Notes under the pieces: model-generated
What the model saw: only the letters and a program-made list of their open reading frames with translations
The model's database searches: none
What the model was told of the DNA's origin: nothing
Shown here: positions 7,537 through 13,943 of the stretch, piece by piece
How positions within the stretch are numbered: position 1 is the first letter of the stretch
How the letters are laid out: every line of letters begins with the position of its first letter
NCBI RefSeq assembly: GCF_014904735.1
Contig: NZ_JACZCR010000025.1
Location: forward strand, 1 to 64,000
Direction of reading: 5' to 3'
Length of the DNA: 64,000 bases
Source of the DNA: Microbulbifer hainanensis
GTDB taxonomy: Bacteria; Pseudomonadota; Gammaproteobacteria; Pseudomonadales; Cellvibrionaceae
Translations under genes and position numbers: made by a program

Positions 7537-7902
7537 TCAGACGCCTGTTTTTCGCCACCCGCGCGTCTCCATGCACTGAACATACATGGTGTCGCGCTGG
7601 ATTTTTAGCTTGTTAAGAGATTCTGTATCTTTCATATATTTCTGTTGCTGGAAACTTCTGTCGGTTTGCGCAACAACTGAGTAGTACCCGCCGTCGTGCC
7701 CGCTGTACGGTTCTGAATAAACACCGAAAACCGGGCTTTCCCCGAATACGGAGAGAGTTGCATCCACACACTCGCTTTTGTCCTGTGCAAACAGAGCATC
7801 CCGCGCGTTTTCAGGCAGTTCGTTTCGAGTGAAATTCATGGTCGGGTTATAGGTTGCACATCCCGTAGTGGAGAGGATTATTATTGAAATCGCGATCCGC
7901 AT
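7537..7902 (-). CDS. Cassette-encoded lipoprotein, unknown function
   Basis: The product has 121 residues. It has a lipoprotein signal peptide with lipobox LSTTGC (Cys at residue 15), so the mature protein should be lipid-anchored. The mature part has two more cysteines (SEC and VQC) that could form a disulfide, and a Gly/Tyr-rich stretch (YSGHDGGYYS). The start is ATG 7902. No family is recognised. The unusually long gap between its stop codon and its attC holds no good frame. Confidence 0.75.
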   Translation of the reverse strand: MRIAISIIILSTTGCATYNPTMNFTRNELPENARDALFAQDKSECVDATLSVFGESPVFGVYSEPYSGHDGGYYSVVAQTDRSFQQQKYMKDTESLNKLKIQRDTMYVQCMETRGWRKTGV

Positions 7903-8150
7903 TCAGAGTTGCCTTTTCTTAAAACTGCAAAAGGCTACAGATTCTGAACTAACTATCAACGTAATTCCAGAGTCTTCTGTATATAACCGCTCAATCTGCG
8001 ACGTCATTGCCTCAACAATCGATGCCTGATCGCGGACACTTGCCAGTGAACTTAGCTTTCCAAACGCGGGACATCAGTGGGACTAGGTTATTGGCAGGGT
8101 ACTGACCTGGTGTTTCTGGGGTAATTTTGGCGATTCTGGACATCCACCAA

Positions 8151-8442
8151 GTAAAAAGCACGCGCGGTTCCCGCTATACCACCCCAGAAGCGCGCAGCGC
8201 ATGCGCACCGAGCGAAATACCTTTCGGAAGAGGAGCGCCCGCGGGTCACCCTGGCAGTCAGCGACGCGGCCAAACTCGGCGACCGCTCGAAAAAGGCCGA
8301 CTATATCTACGGCAAGAAACGCCTGCGCGAAATCGACAGCCGCGAGCACTTTTTGATCAAGCGGTTGGAAGGTATCGCCTTGGTCGACCGGCTGCAGCAC
8401 TTTGTTAGCGAGATGCTTGCTCATAACTGTATAGCTCGCTAG
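8151..8442 (+). pseudogene. Opposite-strand coding remnant, unidentified
   Basis: A stop-free plus-strand frame runs from just after a TAA at about 8148 to TAG 8442. It contains a well-behaved charged, helical sequence (KYLSEEERPRVTLAVSDAAK, then SKKADYIYGKKRLREI and LIKRLEGIALVDRLQ). The codon use is GC-rich like core genes and unlike the neighbouring cassettes. There is no start codon near its left end, so it looks like the 3' part of a gene that was cut off. I do not recognise the family. The upstream part of the gap between the neighbouring genes (7903-8150) shows no gene and no clear attC. Confidence 0.35.
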
Positions 8443-8788
8443 GACTTGGGAGTTCTGAGGGAGTTTCAGCTCCATCGACTGAGCATACCTCTATACCGCC
8501 TAAATGACCGTTCGCCATGAATAAAAAGCAGCCCATGTGGTTGTTGCTTTTTGACTTGTACAAATAGTCAGCAACTACAGTCACACCGTCTTTAACAGAA
8601 TTTGGCTTCCCGTCTATAGAAAAATCTATGCTCGCACAGCCACACTTGCAGGTAGATGCAACCTCCAAATTTGGTACCTCATTCAAGGGCACCGGTGTTG
8701 AAATAGTTAAATTATTTGCGAGCCACACCAAAAGCTCACGTTCTCTTTCCGATAACGGGCGATTAATTTTTGAATTTATGTGCGCCAT
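8405..8788 (-). CDS. Cassette protein, conserved unknown (127 aa)
   Basis: The product is a soluble protein. It begins with a Leu/Glu-rich helix (LSERERELLVWLANNL) and then has a compact Cys cluster, CKCGCASIDF, at about residues 48-57. The C-terminus is Pro/Ser-rich. The CGCASIDF motif resembles a small uncharacterised bacterial family with the same layout that I recall, but I cannot name a domain. The cysteines could bind a metal. The start is ATG 8788, 20 bases inside the cassette, counted from the attC at 8808-8870. Its own downstream attC is not recognisable, which fits the rearranged DNA below it. Confidence 0.7.
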   Translation of the reverse strand: MAHINSKINRPLSERERELLVWLANNLTISTPVPLNEVPNLEVASTCKCGCASIDFSIDGKPNSVKDGVTVVADYLYKSKSNNHMGCFLFMANGHLGGIEVCSVDGAETPSELPSPSELYSYEQASR

Positions 8789-8807
8789 CGCCGAATTTTC
8801 TATTGTG

Positions 8808-8870
8808 TGTTAACGCCTGACTCAGTTGAGTCGTGTAGTTTACGATTTCAACTGAAATCGCTTGTTAAAT
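8808..8870 (-). repeat. attC site of GNAT cassette
   Basis: Core sites are TGTTAAC (8808-8814) and GTTAAAT (8864-8870). GCCTGACTCAGTTGAGTCG and CGATTTCAACTGAAATCGC form the two arms. At 63 bases it has the typical '59-base element' size. Confidence 0.85.
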
Positions 8871-8895
8871 CTGGCCACTGGCCAGAATTTTCAGT

Positions 8896-9348
8896 TCATC
8901 CCCCCGCCACTCGCCGAATCTCCATATGCTCTAGAACATGAGACTTAATGGATTCATAAAATCCATTATTCATAGTTTTGTCCTTTACAACATACCATTC
9001 AATTCGTGTGCAACCGGAATCCGAGGCCATAGATGCCAATTTCGACATGGCGCTTCGAGCAACTCCGTTTCTTCTGTACTCTGGGCTTACATATATTGCC
9101 TGCATATACATCTCTCTCTGACCAGTAAAAGTTGCCCATTTCCAGCTATAGATCAAAAAGCCAGCTACCTTCTCATCGACTAGAATTAGCATTGCATAGG
9201 CCACCGGCTGATCAGAGAAGATATTTGTAAGCAAATCGCTTTCTGTGGTCCGGATCTCCGCAACGCCATCACTATGACCTAGATCATGCAGCATCTTCAG
9301 GATACAAGAGGAATCCTCACGCTTGGCCTTTCTTAATTTAATACTCAT
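8896..9348 (-). CDS. GNAT-family N-acetyltransferase (cassette)
   Basis: The product has 150 residues. The acetyl-CoA binding motif A is seen as QAIYVSPEYRRNGVARSAM (about residues 83-101), where the Arg/Gly turn binds the pyrophosphate of CoA. The preceding strand (VAGFLIYSWKW) and the later IEWYVV strand complete a GNAT fold. The general layout resembles diamine acetyltransferases, but the substrate cannot be assigned. The start is ATG 9348, 13 bases inside the cassette, counted from the attC at 9361. Acetyltransferases are frequent integron cassettes. Confidence 0.88.
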   Translation of the reverse strand: MSIKLRKAKREDSSCILKMLHDLGHSDGVAEIRTTESDLLTNIFSDQPVAYAMLILVDEKVAGFLIYSWKWATFTGQREMYMQAIYVSPEYRRNGVARSAMSKLASMASDSGCTRIEWYVVKDKTMNNGFYESIKSHVLEHMEIRRVAGG

Positions 9349-9360
9349 ATCTAAAAAATA

Positions 9361-9450
9361 ATTTAACGCTTAGCGAAGGGGCTGGCGCTGTGGCGCCAGT
9401 CCCGCGGAGCGCCCGATAGGGCGCGGAGCAAAGTTGCGCGGCTTGTAGGC
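9361..9450 (-). repeat. attC site of Cdd1-type cassette
   Basis: The left core is ATTTAAC (9361-9367). The right end TTGTAGGC (9443-9450) is a degenerate core. The internal pairs GGCTGGCGCTGTGGCGCCAG and GCGCCCGATAGGGCGC form two stable stems. It directly follows the cassette gene at 9460-9750. Confidence 0.7.
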
Positions 9451-9459
9451 ATGCTGAAA

Positions 9460-9750
9460 TCACTTTGGGTCGAGAGCATTTTTACGCTCCGGTGTATACG
9501 CCCACCAAGGCTTAGCCTCCTCACCACCCATGAAACGAGTAATTGATATAAACACATCAATTACACAAGGGTCATGTTTGTGTCCAGTCGTACTGCAGAG
9601 TTCTTCGTACATTTGGTATGGGTCACGCCCCACAAGATCTTTTGGGCTCGCGATACCAAGCAATTGCAAGTCAGAGGCGCCGGCCTTTCCAATATTAGGG
9701 AGGTCAGTCAACTTCATGGTTCTGCTGCGATCAACTTTTGCTGGATTCAT
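9460..9750 (-). CDS. Cdd1-type helix-hairpin-helix protein (cassette)
   Basis: The product has 96 residues. Residues from about 15 read LPNIGKAGASDLQLLGI, a helix-hairpin-helix with the LPNIG turn. Next come the family's conserved blocks DLVGRDPYQMYEELC, HDPCVIDVF and the end RFMGGEEAKPWWAYTPERK. This is the pattern of the 'pathogenicity locus'/Cdd1 family (PF11731). Its role is unknown, but non-specific DNA binding is plausible from the HhH. ATG 9750 is used; ATG 9717 would give a shorter N-terminus starting next to the domain. The gene lies between attC sites 9361 and 9756. Confidence 0.85.
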   Translation of the reverse strand: MNPAKVDRSRTMKLTDLPNIGKAGASDLQLLGIASPKDLVGRDPYQMYEELCSTTGHKHDPCVIDVFISITRFMGGEEAKPWWAYTPERKNALDPK

Positions 9751-9755
9751 GGGGT

Positions 9756-9814
9756 GTCAGCGCCTGAGTTAAGCCGTGCCGCGAAGCGGCGTCGGCTTGG
9801 ACGAATTGTTAGGC
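9756..9814 (-). repeat. attC nearly matching the aadA1 cassette attC
   Basis: On the minus strand the site reads GCCTAACAATTCGTCCAAGC, then CGACGCCGCTTCGCGGCACG, then GCTTAACTCAGGCGC. From memory, the attC of the aadA1 streptomycin cassette has the same sequence with only about six changes in 59 bases. The orientation agrees with the upstream GFA gene at 9861-10244. The left core is altered (GTGTCAG), while the right core GTTAGGC is intact. Confidence 0.9.
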
Positions 9815-9860
9815 GGCACCTGTGAGATTCTGAGCGCCGAATGCAAGAAGTGGTAAGTGT

Positions 9861-10244
9861 TCAATCCAGGAATTTCCATGTATCTGCCCCATCGAACTGC
9901 CTGACCACAACCGACTCCAGGAGCTGGGGTTCAAAGTTCCTCAGGTTCACTCCATGACGAGCGCCGGGGGCGGGTTCGAGCGGCTCCCAGTGGGTGACGA
10001 TCCCGCAGGTCTTACACCGAACGTTCTTCAGAGTCCGGTCACCCCAGATGTAGCTTTCGGTATTCTCGGGGTGGCCCTGGACGAAGACAGTGCCTAGTTC
10101 GTAGTAGGCCCATATACCTCCCGTGCGCCGGCATAACGAGCAGTTGCAACTCGTCGCCGTTTCGGGCGCCGCCGGTAGCGTAATGCGGACCGAGCCGCAG
10201 TGACATGAACCGTGCAGTGGTAGTGGAGGATGTTTGTGATTCAT
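9861..10244 (-). CDS. GFA-family zinc protein (cassette)
   Basis: The product has 127 residues. Zinc-ligand cysteines of the GFA (formaldehyde-activating enzyme-like, CENP-V) family are visible: CHCGSV near the N-terminus, CNCSLCRRTGG, and CKTCG further on. The family is named after a glutathione-formaldehyde enzyme, but most members have no proven reaction, so only the fold is claimed. The start is ATG 10244 (MNHKHPP); an upstream alternative start would reach into the attC at 10271. Its own attC is the aadA1-like site. The gene is GC-rich, unlike most cassettes here. Confidence 0.85.
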   Translation of the reverse strand: MNHKHPPLPLHGSCHCGSVRITLPAAPETATSCNCSLCRRTGGIWAYYELGTVFVQGHPENTESYIWGDRTLKNVRCKTCGIVTHWEPLEPAPGARHGVNLRNFEPQLLESVVVRQFDGADTWKFLD

Positions 10245-10270
10245 AGGAATACGCCGTTGGTTTTTGTCCC

Positions 10271-10342
10271 GCCTAACGCCAAAGCTCACCGGCAGCAATG
10301 TAGCGTAGCGGATTTATCGTCCGGTGAAGCGCCTTGCTAGGA
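10271..10342 (-). repeat. attC site of sulfurtransferase cassette
   Basis: The left core is GCCTAAC (10271-10277) and the right core is the degenerate GCTAGGA (10336-10342). The arms AAAGCTCACCGG and CCGGTGAAGCGCC pair. It is 72 bases long and follows the stop codon of the sulfurtransferase gene. Confidence 0.75.
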
Positions 10343-10358
10343 GGCGTACGTGTGAGCG

Positions 10359-11240
10359 TCATTCTCCAAGCTCAAGGGGCAAGTTGCGATCTGCCGACCA
10401 CTCGATGAGCCCTCCGTCGTAAACGGCGACGTTCCGATGTCCCAGCAAGTGGAGAACAAACGCATCGCTCGAAGAGGCAATGCCACCGCCACAGTAGGTA
10501 ATAACGCGCTCGGCCTCCAGCATTGGACGAAACAGCTTGCGCAGCTCTTCAACCGGGCGATAGCGCATCGTCTTCCGGTCGAGGATTTCCCATGCCGTCA
10601 CGTTTTTTGCACCTGGAATATGCCCTCGCGCCCCATATTCCTTACGCTCACCACGATGCTGCCGCCGGCCGAGTGCATTCACGAGGCACGTCGTCGAGTC
10701 GTCAATCGCGGTCAGCACCTCCCCTTTGTCAGCGATGAGCTCCGGCCGGACGCGCGGGGTGAACGTGGCAGCCGGGTACGCGCAAGGTTTCGAGGAGACC
10801 GGACGGTCTTCAAGCCGCCAGGCCGTCCACCCACCGTTCAGTACCGCCGCGTCGTCGAATCCAAACGTGCGGAGCATCCACCACAATCGAGCAGCCCACA
10901 TGTTTTCCCGCGCATCGTATAGCACGACACGTGTGCCGTCTCCGATGCCAAGGCGGCCCATGTGGTCGGCGAACCATTCCGCAGTTGGCATCGTGAACGT
11001 GTAGGAAGGCCGTTCGGGATCCGATATCTTCAGGAGGTCTGCGAACGCTGCGCCTGGAATGTGGGCCCGCTCAAATCCACGTCTACCGCTCTTAACGCGC
11101 GGGAACGGCCAGAGCTTGACCTGCACCGTTGCGTCCACCACGCGCAGGTCGGGATCATCTAGGTGTTCCTCCAGCCACGCCGGCTCAACGAGCGGATGGT
11201 GTGTGCCTGTTTCGGGCATGCGCGTATGGGACTCACTCAT
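10359..11240 (-). CDS. Rhodanese-type sulfurtransferase (cassette)
   Basis: The product has 293 residues, the size of two-domain thiosulfate/3-mercaptopyruvate sulfurtransferases. The inactive N-terminal rhodanese domain spans about 15-150 and includes FERAHIPGAAFADL and VVLYDA. The active C-terminal domain has the catalytic loop VITYCGGGIASSSD with Cys at about 249. The CGGGI loop is not the CG(S/T)GVTA of mercaptopyruvate enzymes, so the sulfur donor is left open. The start is ATG 11240. It is large and GC-rich for a cassette gene, which suggests an origin in a different genome from the AT-rich cassettes around it. Confidence 0.9.
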   Translation of the reverse strand: MSESHTRMPETGTHHPLVEPAWLEEHLDDPDLRVVDATVQVKLWPFPRVKSGRRGFERAHIPGAAFADLLKISDPERPSYTFTMPTAEWFADHMGRLGIGDGTRVVLYDARENMWAARLWWMLRTFGFDDAAVLNGGWTAWRLEDRPVSSKPCAYPAATFTPRVRPELIADKGEVLTAIDDSTTCLVNALGRRQHRGERKEYGARGHIPGAKNVTAWEILDRKTMRYRPVEELRKLFRPMLEAERVITYCGGGIASSSDAFVLHLLGHRNVAVYDGGLIEWSADRNLPLELGE

Positions 11241-11279
11241 GGCTATCTCCCGGTGATTCCGTGCAGGTGTCTTAACGCA

Positions 11280-11396
11280 GACTAACGCCGCGATCAGGCG
11301 CGGCCAAGTTTTTTCACCTTTTACGCAATAATGGGATTGTAGCGACCGCGCAAAAAGTGCACAAATCTGGCCGTCGGCTGCATTGCCTGGTTAGGC
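11280..11396 (-). repeat. Long attC of the left-array type
   Basis: Core sites are GACTAAC (11280-11286) and GTTAGGC (11390-11396). The centre AATGGGATTGTAGCGACCGC and the right arm GTGCACAAATCTGGCCGTC make it a member of the same attC family as the sites at 514, 1052 and 1606. It is a direct link between the right and left cassette blocks. Confidence 0.88.
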
Positions 11397-12023
11397 TCTG
11401 TCCACGACTGGCCGTAAATCATCAACAAGACGTTTTCTACTACTCCGCTCATATTCAGCGGGCGAAAAGGGCATTGCTGATTCGGCGTAGTCGTCGATAA
11501 GCTTAAGAAGATCCTCTTTTGAGATGCCAGCAGGTGAGGGTAGATTACCATTTTCGGTAATTTCCACGAGCTTTTCCTGGAGTATTTCTTTCCTTGCAAT
11601 ACTGGCTCCATTTGAAGGGTCGGCGATGCAAAGACCAAAGGTTCCATTAAAAAAATAGGGCAAGTAGCCTTGTATTTTCGATTCGATAATTTTCTCTGAT
11701 TCGCAATGGCGTTCTAGGGCGCCTCGGAGTTCTTTTGTTAGCTCCGCTATAACAGTTGATCGCTCCGATCCGAAGGGGGCTCTATTGGCGATATGTGCCC
11801 ATCGCACGCACTCTGGCCTGAAGTACTCTCCCGTAAGTGGTTCACTGATTGGAGTTCTACCAAATATTTCAGAGTAAATCGAGTCGCCGTCACATGTATA
11901 CGTAGCGCTGGGAATTGCCTTGTCTGCGATGAGTTGATCAAGCCTATCAATCGATATTCCCGCCAGCATGGTGAAAGTGTTTTTCTCGACGAAATACTTC
12001 CGTAAATACACCCCTAATAACAT
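11391..12023 (-). CDS. DUF6058-like cassette protein
   Basis: The product has 210 residues. The start is ATG 12023 behind GGAGG (GGAGGAAGTAATG); a TTG four codons upstream is less likely. The N-terminal third (YLRKYFVEKNTFTMLAGISI, then IPSATY) and the later motif PYFFNGTFGLCIADPS, followed by IARKEILQEKL, resemble the DUF6058 family as I recall it. That family is found beside natural-product genes and has no known reaction. The stop codon lies in the attC at 11280-11396. The assignment is from memory of the motif and is moderately sure. Confidence 0.7.
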   Translation of the reverse strand: MLLGVYLRKYFVEKNTFTMLAGISIDRLDQLIADKAIPSATYTCDGDSIYSEIFGRTPISEPLTGEYFRPECVRWAHIANRAPFGSERSTVIAELTKELRGALERHCESEKIIESKIQGYLPYFFNGTFGLCIADPSNGASIARKEILQEKLVEITENGNLPSPAGISKEDLLKLIDDYAESAMPFSPAEYERSSRKRLVDDLRPVVDRA

Positions 12024-12036
12024 TACTTCCTCCAAA

Positions 12037-12129
12037 GCTTAACGACGACAACACGGGTCGAATGAAGCGTAGCGTAAGGATTTTCGCGCCCCAGCTTGCT
12101 GGGGCCAAATGTGATTGGCTTTGTTATGC
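12037..12129 (-). repeat. attC site of DUF4260 cassette
   Basis: Core sites are GCTTAAC (12037-12043) and GTTATGC (12123-12129). Internal stems include CGCCCCAGCTTGCTGGGGC. It directly follows the DUF4260 gene, whose stop codon overlaps its right end. Confidence 0.8.
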
Positions 12130-12507
12130 ATTTTTAACCTTGCCAATTTTACCCAAGTGCGTGTAACCAAAACCTTTACTGTATTTCAGGCCATAACCTA
12201 GTGCCCTATCAAAACCGATGTGGGCAACCCATATGAGGCCTATAAGTTGCGAAATGGAATTATCTACGAACAAGCTAAGGCTCAAGAATAGAGAAGGCCC
12301 AATAAGTGAGTGTGCGCAATTATAAGCGATGGCTCCAATTCTATCGCTGATCAAGTAACCTAAAAAAGAAATATCCGGAACGAGAAAATAGATAAAGAAA
12401 GTCTCCCATCCATAATTCTGAAAATGGTACATACATGTCGAAAGAAGTAAGATCGCCAATCCTTCAACACGCAAAACCCACTTAACTTTTCCTTCAACAT
12501 AACTCAT
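12124..12507 (-). CDS. DUF4260-family membrane protein (cassette)
   Basis: The product has 127 residues with four hydrophobic segments. Features match DUF4260: the N-terminal RVEGLAILLLS helix, the FIYFLVPDISFLGYLI segment, a conserved AYNCAHSLIGP, and the C-terminal WVAHIGFDRALGYGLKY. The role is unknown. ATG 12507 is preferred because the upstream ATG at 12534 lies in the attC of the next cassette. The gene overlaps its own attC at the 3' end. Confidence 0.85.
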   Translation of the reverse strand: MSYVEGKVKWVLRVEGLAILLLSTCMYHFQNYGWETFFIYFLVPDISFLGYLISDRIGAIAYNCAHSLIGPSLFLSLSLFVDNSISQLIGLIWVAHIGFDRALGYGLKYSKGFGYTHLGKIGKVKNA

Positions 12508-12530
12508 CAGATTGTATCTACCCTTCTTAT

Positions 12531-12600
12531 GCATGACGCCGCGATCCGGGGCAAACCGAAGCGCGGCGTAGGTTTGTCCCTAGCAGCGCTTTTTTTAGGG
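12531..12600 (-). repeat. Degenerate attC site
   Basis: The left core GCATGAC (12531-12537) and the right core TTTAGGG (12594-12600) both carry changes. The arms GGGGCAAACC / GGTTTGTCCC pair perfectly. It directly follows the cassette gene 12610-13101. Confidence 0.65.
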
Positions 12601-12609
12601 ATTTCCTGA

Positions 12610-13101
12610 TCATAGAGATTGCCTAAAGCCTGTAATCATTTTTTCTGTGCACTCCACATATTTTGCAAACAATTCGGTTAGCCCTGAAATATTTGGAAGC
12701 TTCACTCTTTTTGCAAACTCGATTGCTTCGTTTATTTCTTTTTCCTCTCCGCCTAACTCCCACGTATGAAGCTCGATCATCTTAAATATTGCCTGATCTA
12801 TAGAGTCGAGTGACTCATAATCACTGGGACACTCTATCTTGAAGAAGACCAGTTTGTTGGAGAGTAAATCTAGCGCATATATCTCTTCGGAAAACTCCCA
12901 GAGAGGCAGAAGTTCTCTATTTCCAAGCTCTGGCCAATCGCCAGGGTTTTCTGGATAGCCTTTAGAATAGAAATACTGCGGCAATTCAAAATAACGAGAA
13001 AACGCACCTAATTCCTCATTTTTCAGCAATAGCTCAGTGACCTCAGGCCTCCAAGATAGGTCCCGTATCGTTTCTTCTCTTTTATCTTCAGGTACGCTCA
13101 T
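12610..13101 (-). CDS. Cassette protein, unknown function (163 aa)
   Basis: This is an acidic soluble protein of 163 residues with many Glu and aromatic residues (AFSRYFELPQYFYSKGYPEN, then LPLWEFSEEIYALDL). The layout vaguely recalls SMI1/KNR4-type immunity proteins, but no signature was found, so no family is given. The start is ATG 13101, 5 bases after AAGG; a GTG two codons upstream is also possible. It is flanked by attC sites at 12531 and 13115. Confidence 0.7.
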   Translation of the reverse strand: MSVPEDKREETIRDLSWRPEVTELLLKNEELGAFSRYFELPQYFYSKGYPENPGDWPELGNRELLPLWEFSEEIYALDLLSNKLVFFKIECPSDYESLDSIDQAIFKMIELHTWELGGEEKEINEAIEFAKRVKLPNISGLTELFAKYVECTEKMITGFRQSL

Positions 13102-13114
13102 ATTCACCTTGGGG

Positions 13115-13207
13115 CCCTAGCGTCCGCAGCCACCGGCGCACGCGGGTAACGGCGGTTGATGAGCGGCCACGCTCGCGGGCGCGTATGCTTGGGCTGCGTT
13201 GTCAGGG
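13115..13207 (-). repeat. attC site of VOC cassette
   Basis: The left core is CCCTAGC (13115-13121, degenerate) and the right core GTCAGGG (13201-13207). The inner pairs GTCCGCAGCC / GGGCTGCG and GAGCGGCCACGCTCGC form stems. The VOC gene stop codon lies inside it. Confidence 0.65.
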
Positions 13208-13567
13208 TGCAGTCGCCCGCTCGTGTTGCAGAATGTTGATGAGCTTTCCGAAAGGGTCGCGAACGTAGAAGCGCTTAACCCCCCAAGGCTCGCTGACGGG
13301 CCCATACTCGATTGGCACCTTCGCCTCCTTGAACCGTGACAATGCAGATTGGATGTCATCAACCTCGATGGATAGATCGGGTACAGGAGTCCCCGAGCCG
13401 CCTTCAGACCCGAAACTCACTTGAACAGTCATCGTTGCATCTGAGCCGTACGTCTTGAACCAGCCGTGATCCATCAGGAGTTCGAGGCCCAATATGTCCA
13501 TATAAAAGGCCTTCGCTTTGCTGGGGTCAGATGTCGCAGTATTGGCCATGATGCGCTTAACCTTCAT
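13202..13567 (-). CDS. VOC-superfamily (glyoxalase/bleomycin-resistance-like) protein
   Basis: The product has 121 residues with two beta-alpha-beta-beta-beta half-units. The first has KAKAFYMDILGLELLMDHGW, the second DLSIEVDDIQSALSRFKEAK and FYVRDPFGKLINILQH. Members of this fold are metal enzymes or binding proteins for small toxic compounds. The terminal EXX-type ligand is not clear here, so binding rather than catalysis is possible. The start is ATG 13567. It is the first gene of the right cassette block, 25 bases from the attI-like core at 13592. Confidence 0.85.
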   Translation of the reverse strand: MKVKRIMANTATSDPSKAKAFYMDILGLELLMDHGWFKTYGSDATMTVQVSFGSEGGSGTPVPDLSIEVDDIQSALSRFKEAKVPIEYGPVSEPWGVKRFYVRDPFGKLINILQHERATAP

Positions 13568-13591
13568 ATTTCACCGGTCCTTTCCTCATGC

Positions 13592-13599
13592 ACCCTAAC
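13592..13599 (-). other. Second attI-like core site
   Basis: On the minus strand the sequence AAAACTGTTAGGGTGC gives a single GTTAGGG core just before the first gene of the right block. No attC partner lies upstream. Its 5' flank (AAACTGTTA) resembles that of the attI next to intI (TAACTGTTA). No integrase gene is adjacent. The DNA from here to 13889 holds no gene that I can support. Confidence 0.5.
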
Positions 13600-13889
13600 A
13601 GTTTTATCCATACGCCATAGGCAACTTATCATCTTGGCCTGTGTTCACCAAACGGTTGTATGGCCTTTGGGGAATAACGCATTGAAAAACAATGAGTTAC
13701 GGAAAGCTGCACAATATTAACCAGCTGCAAAAGAAGCCTGTCGCTTGTGTTGCAGGCGAAAGTGCGGGTTTCTTTGAGTCGGGCAGCCTCTTTTAAAATC
13801 AATGGATTACGAGATTCTTTTCCGTGCACACAAGCCCGCGGCTTCTGAAAAAGGGTGGATTCGCGGGTTAAGAGTGATGTTTCGGGCAT

Positions 13890-13923
13890 AAAAAAAGCCC
13901 CGCCGGTAAGGGCGGGGCTTTTG
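13890..13923 (-). terminator. Terminator of acnB
   Basis: On the minus strand AAAAGCCCCGCC and GGCGGGGCTTTTTTT form a strong GC stem with a T-run. It lies 20 bases beyond the acnB stop codon. It also separates acnB from the integron. Confidence 0.9.
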
Positions 13924-13943
13924 AAGAGGTTCAGGGTAACTGA

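Noticed and set aside
9756..9814. Possible streptomycin-resistance cassette suggested by the aadA1-like attC
   Set aside because: The gene attached to this attC encodes a GFA-family protein; no aminoglycoside adenylyltransferase motif is present in the window.
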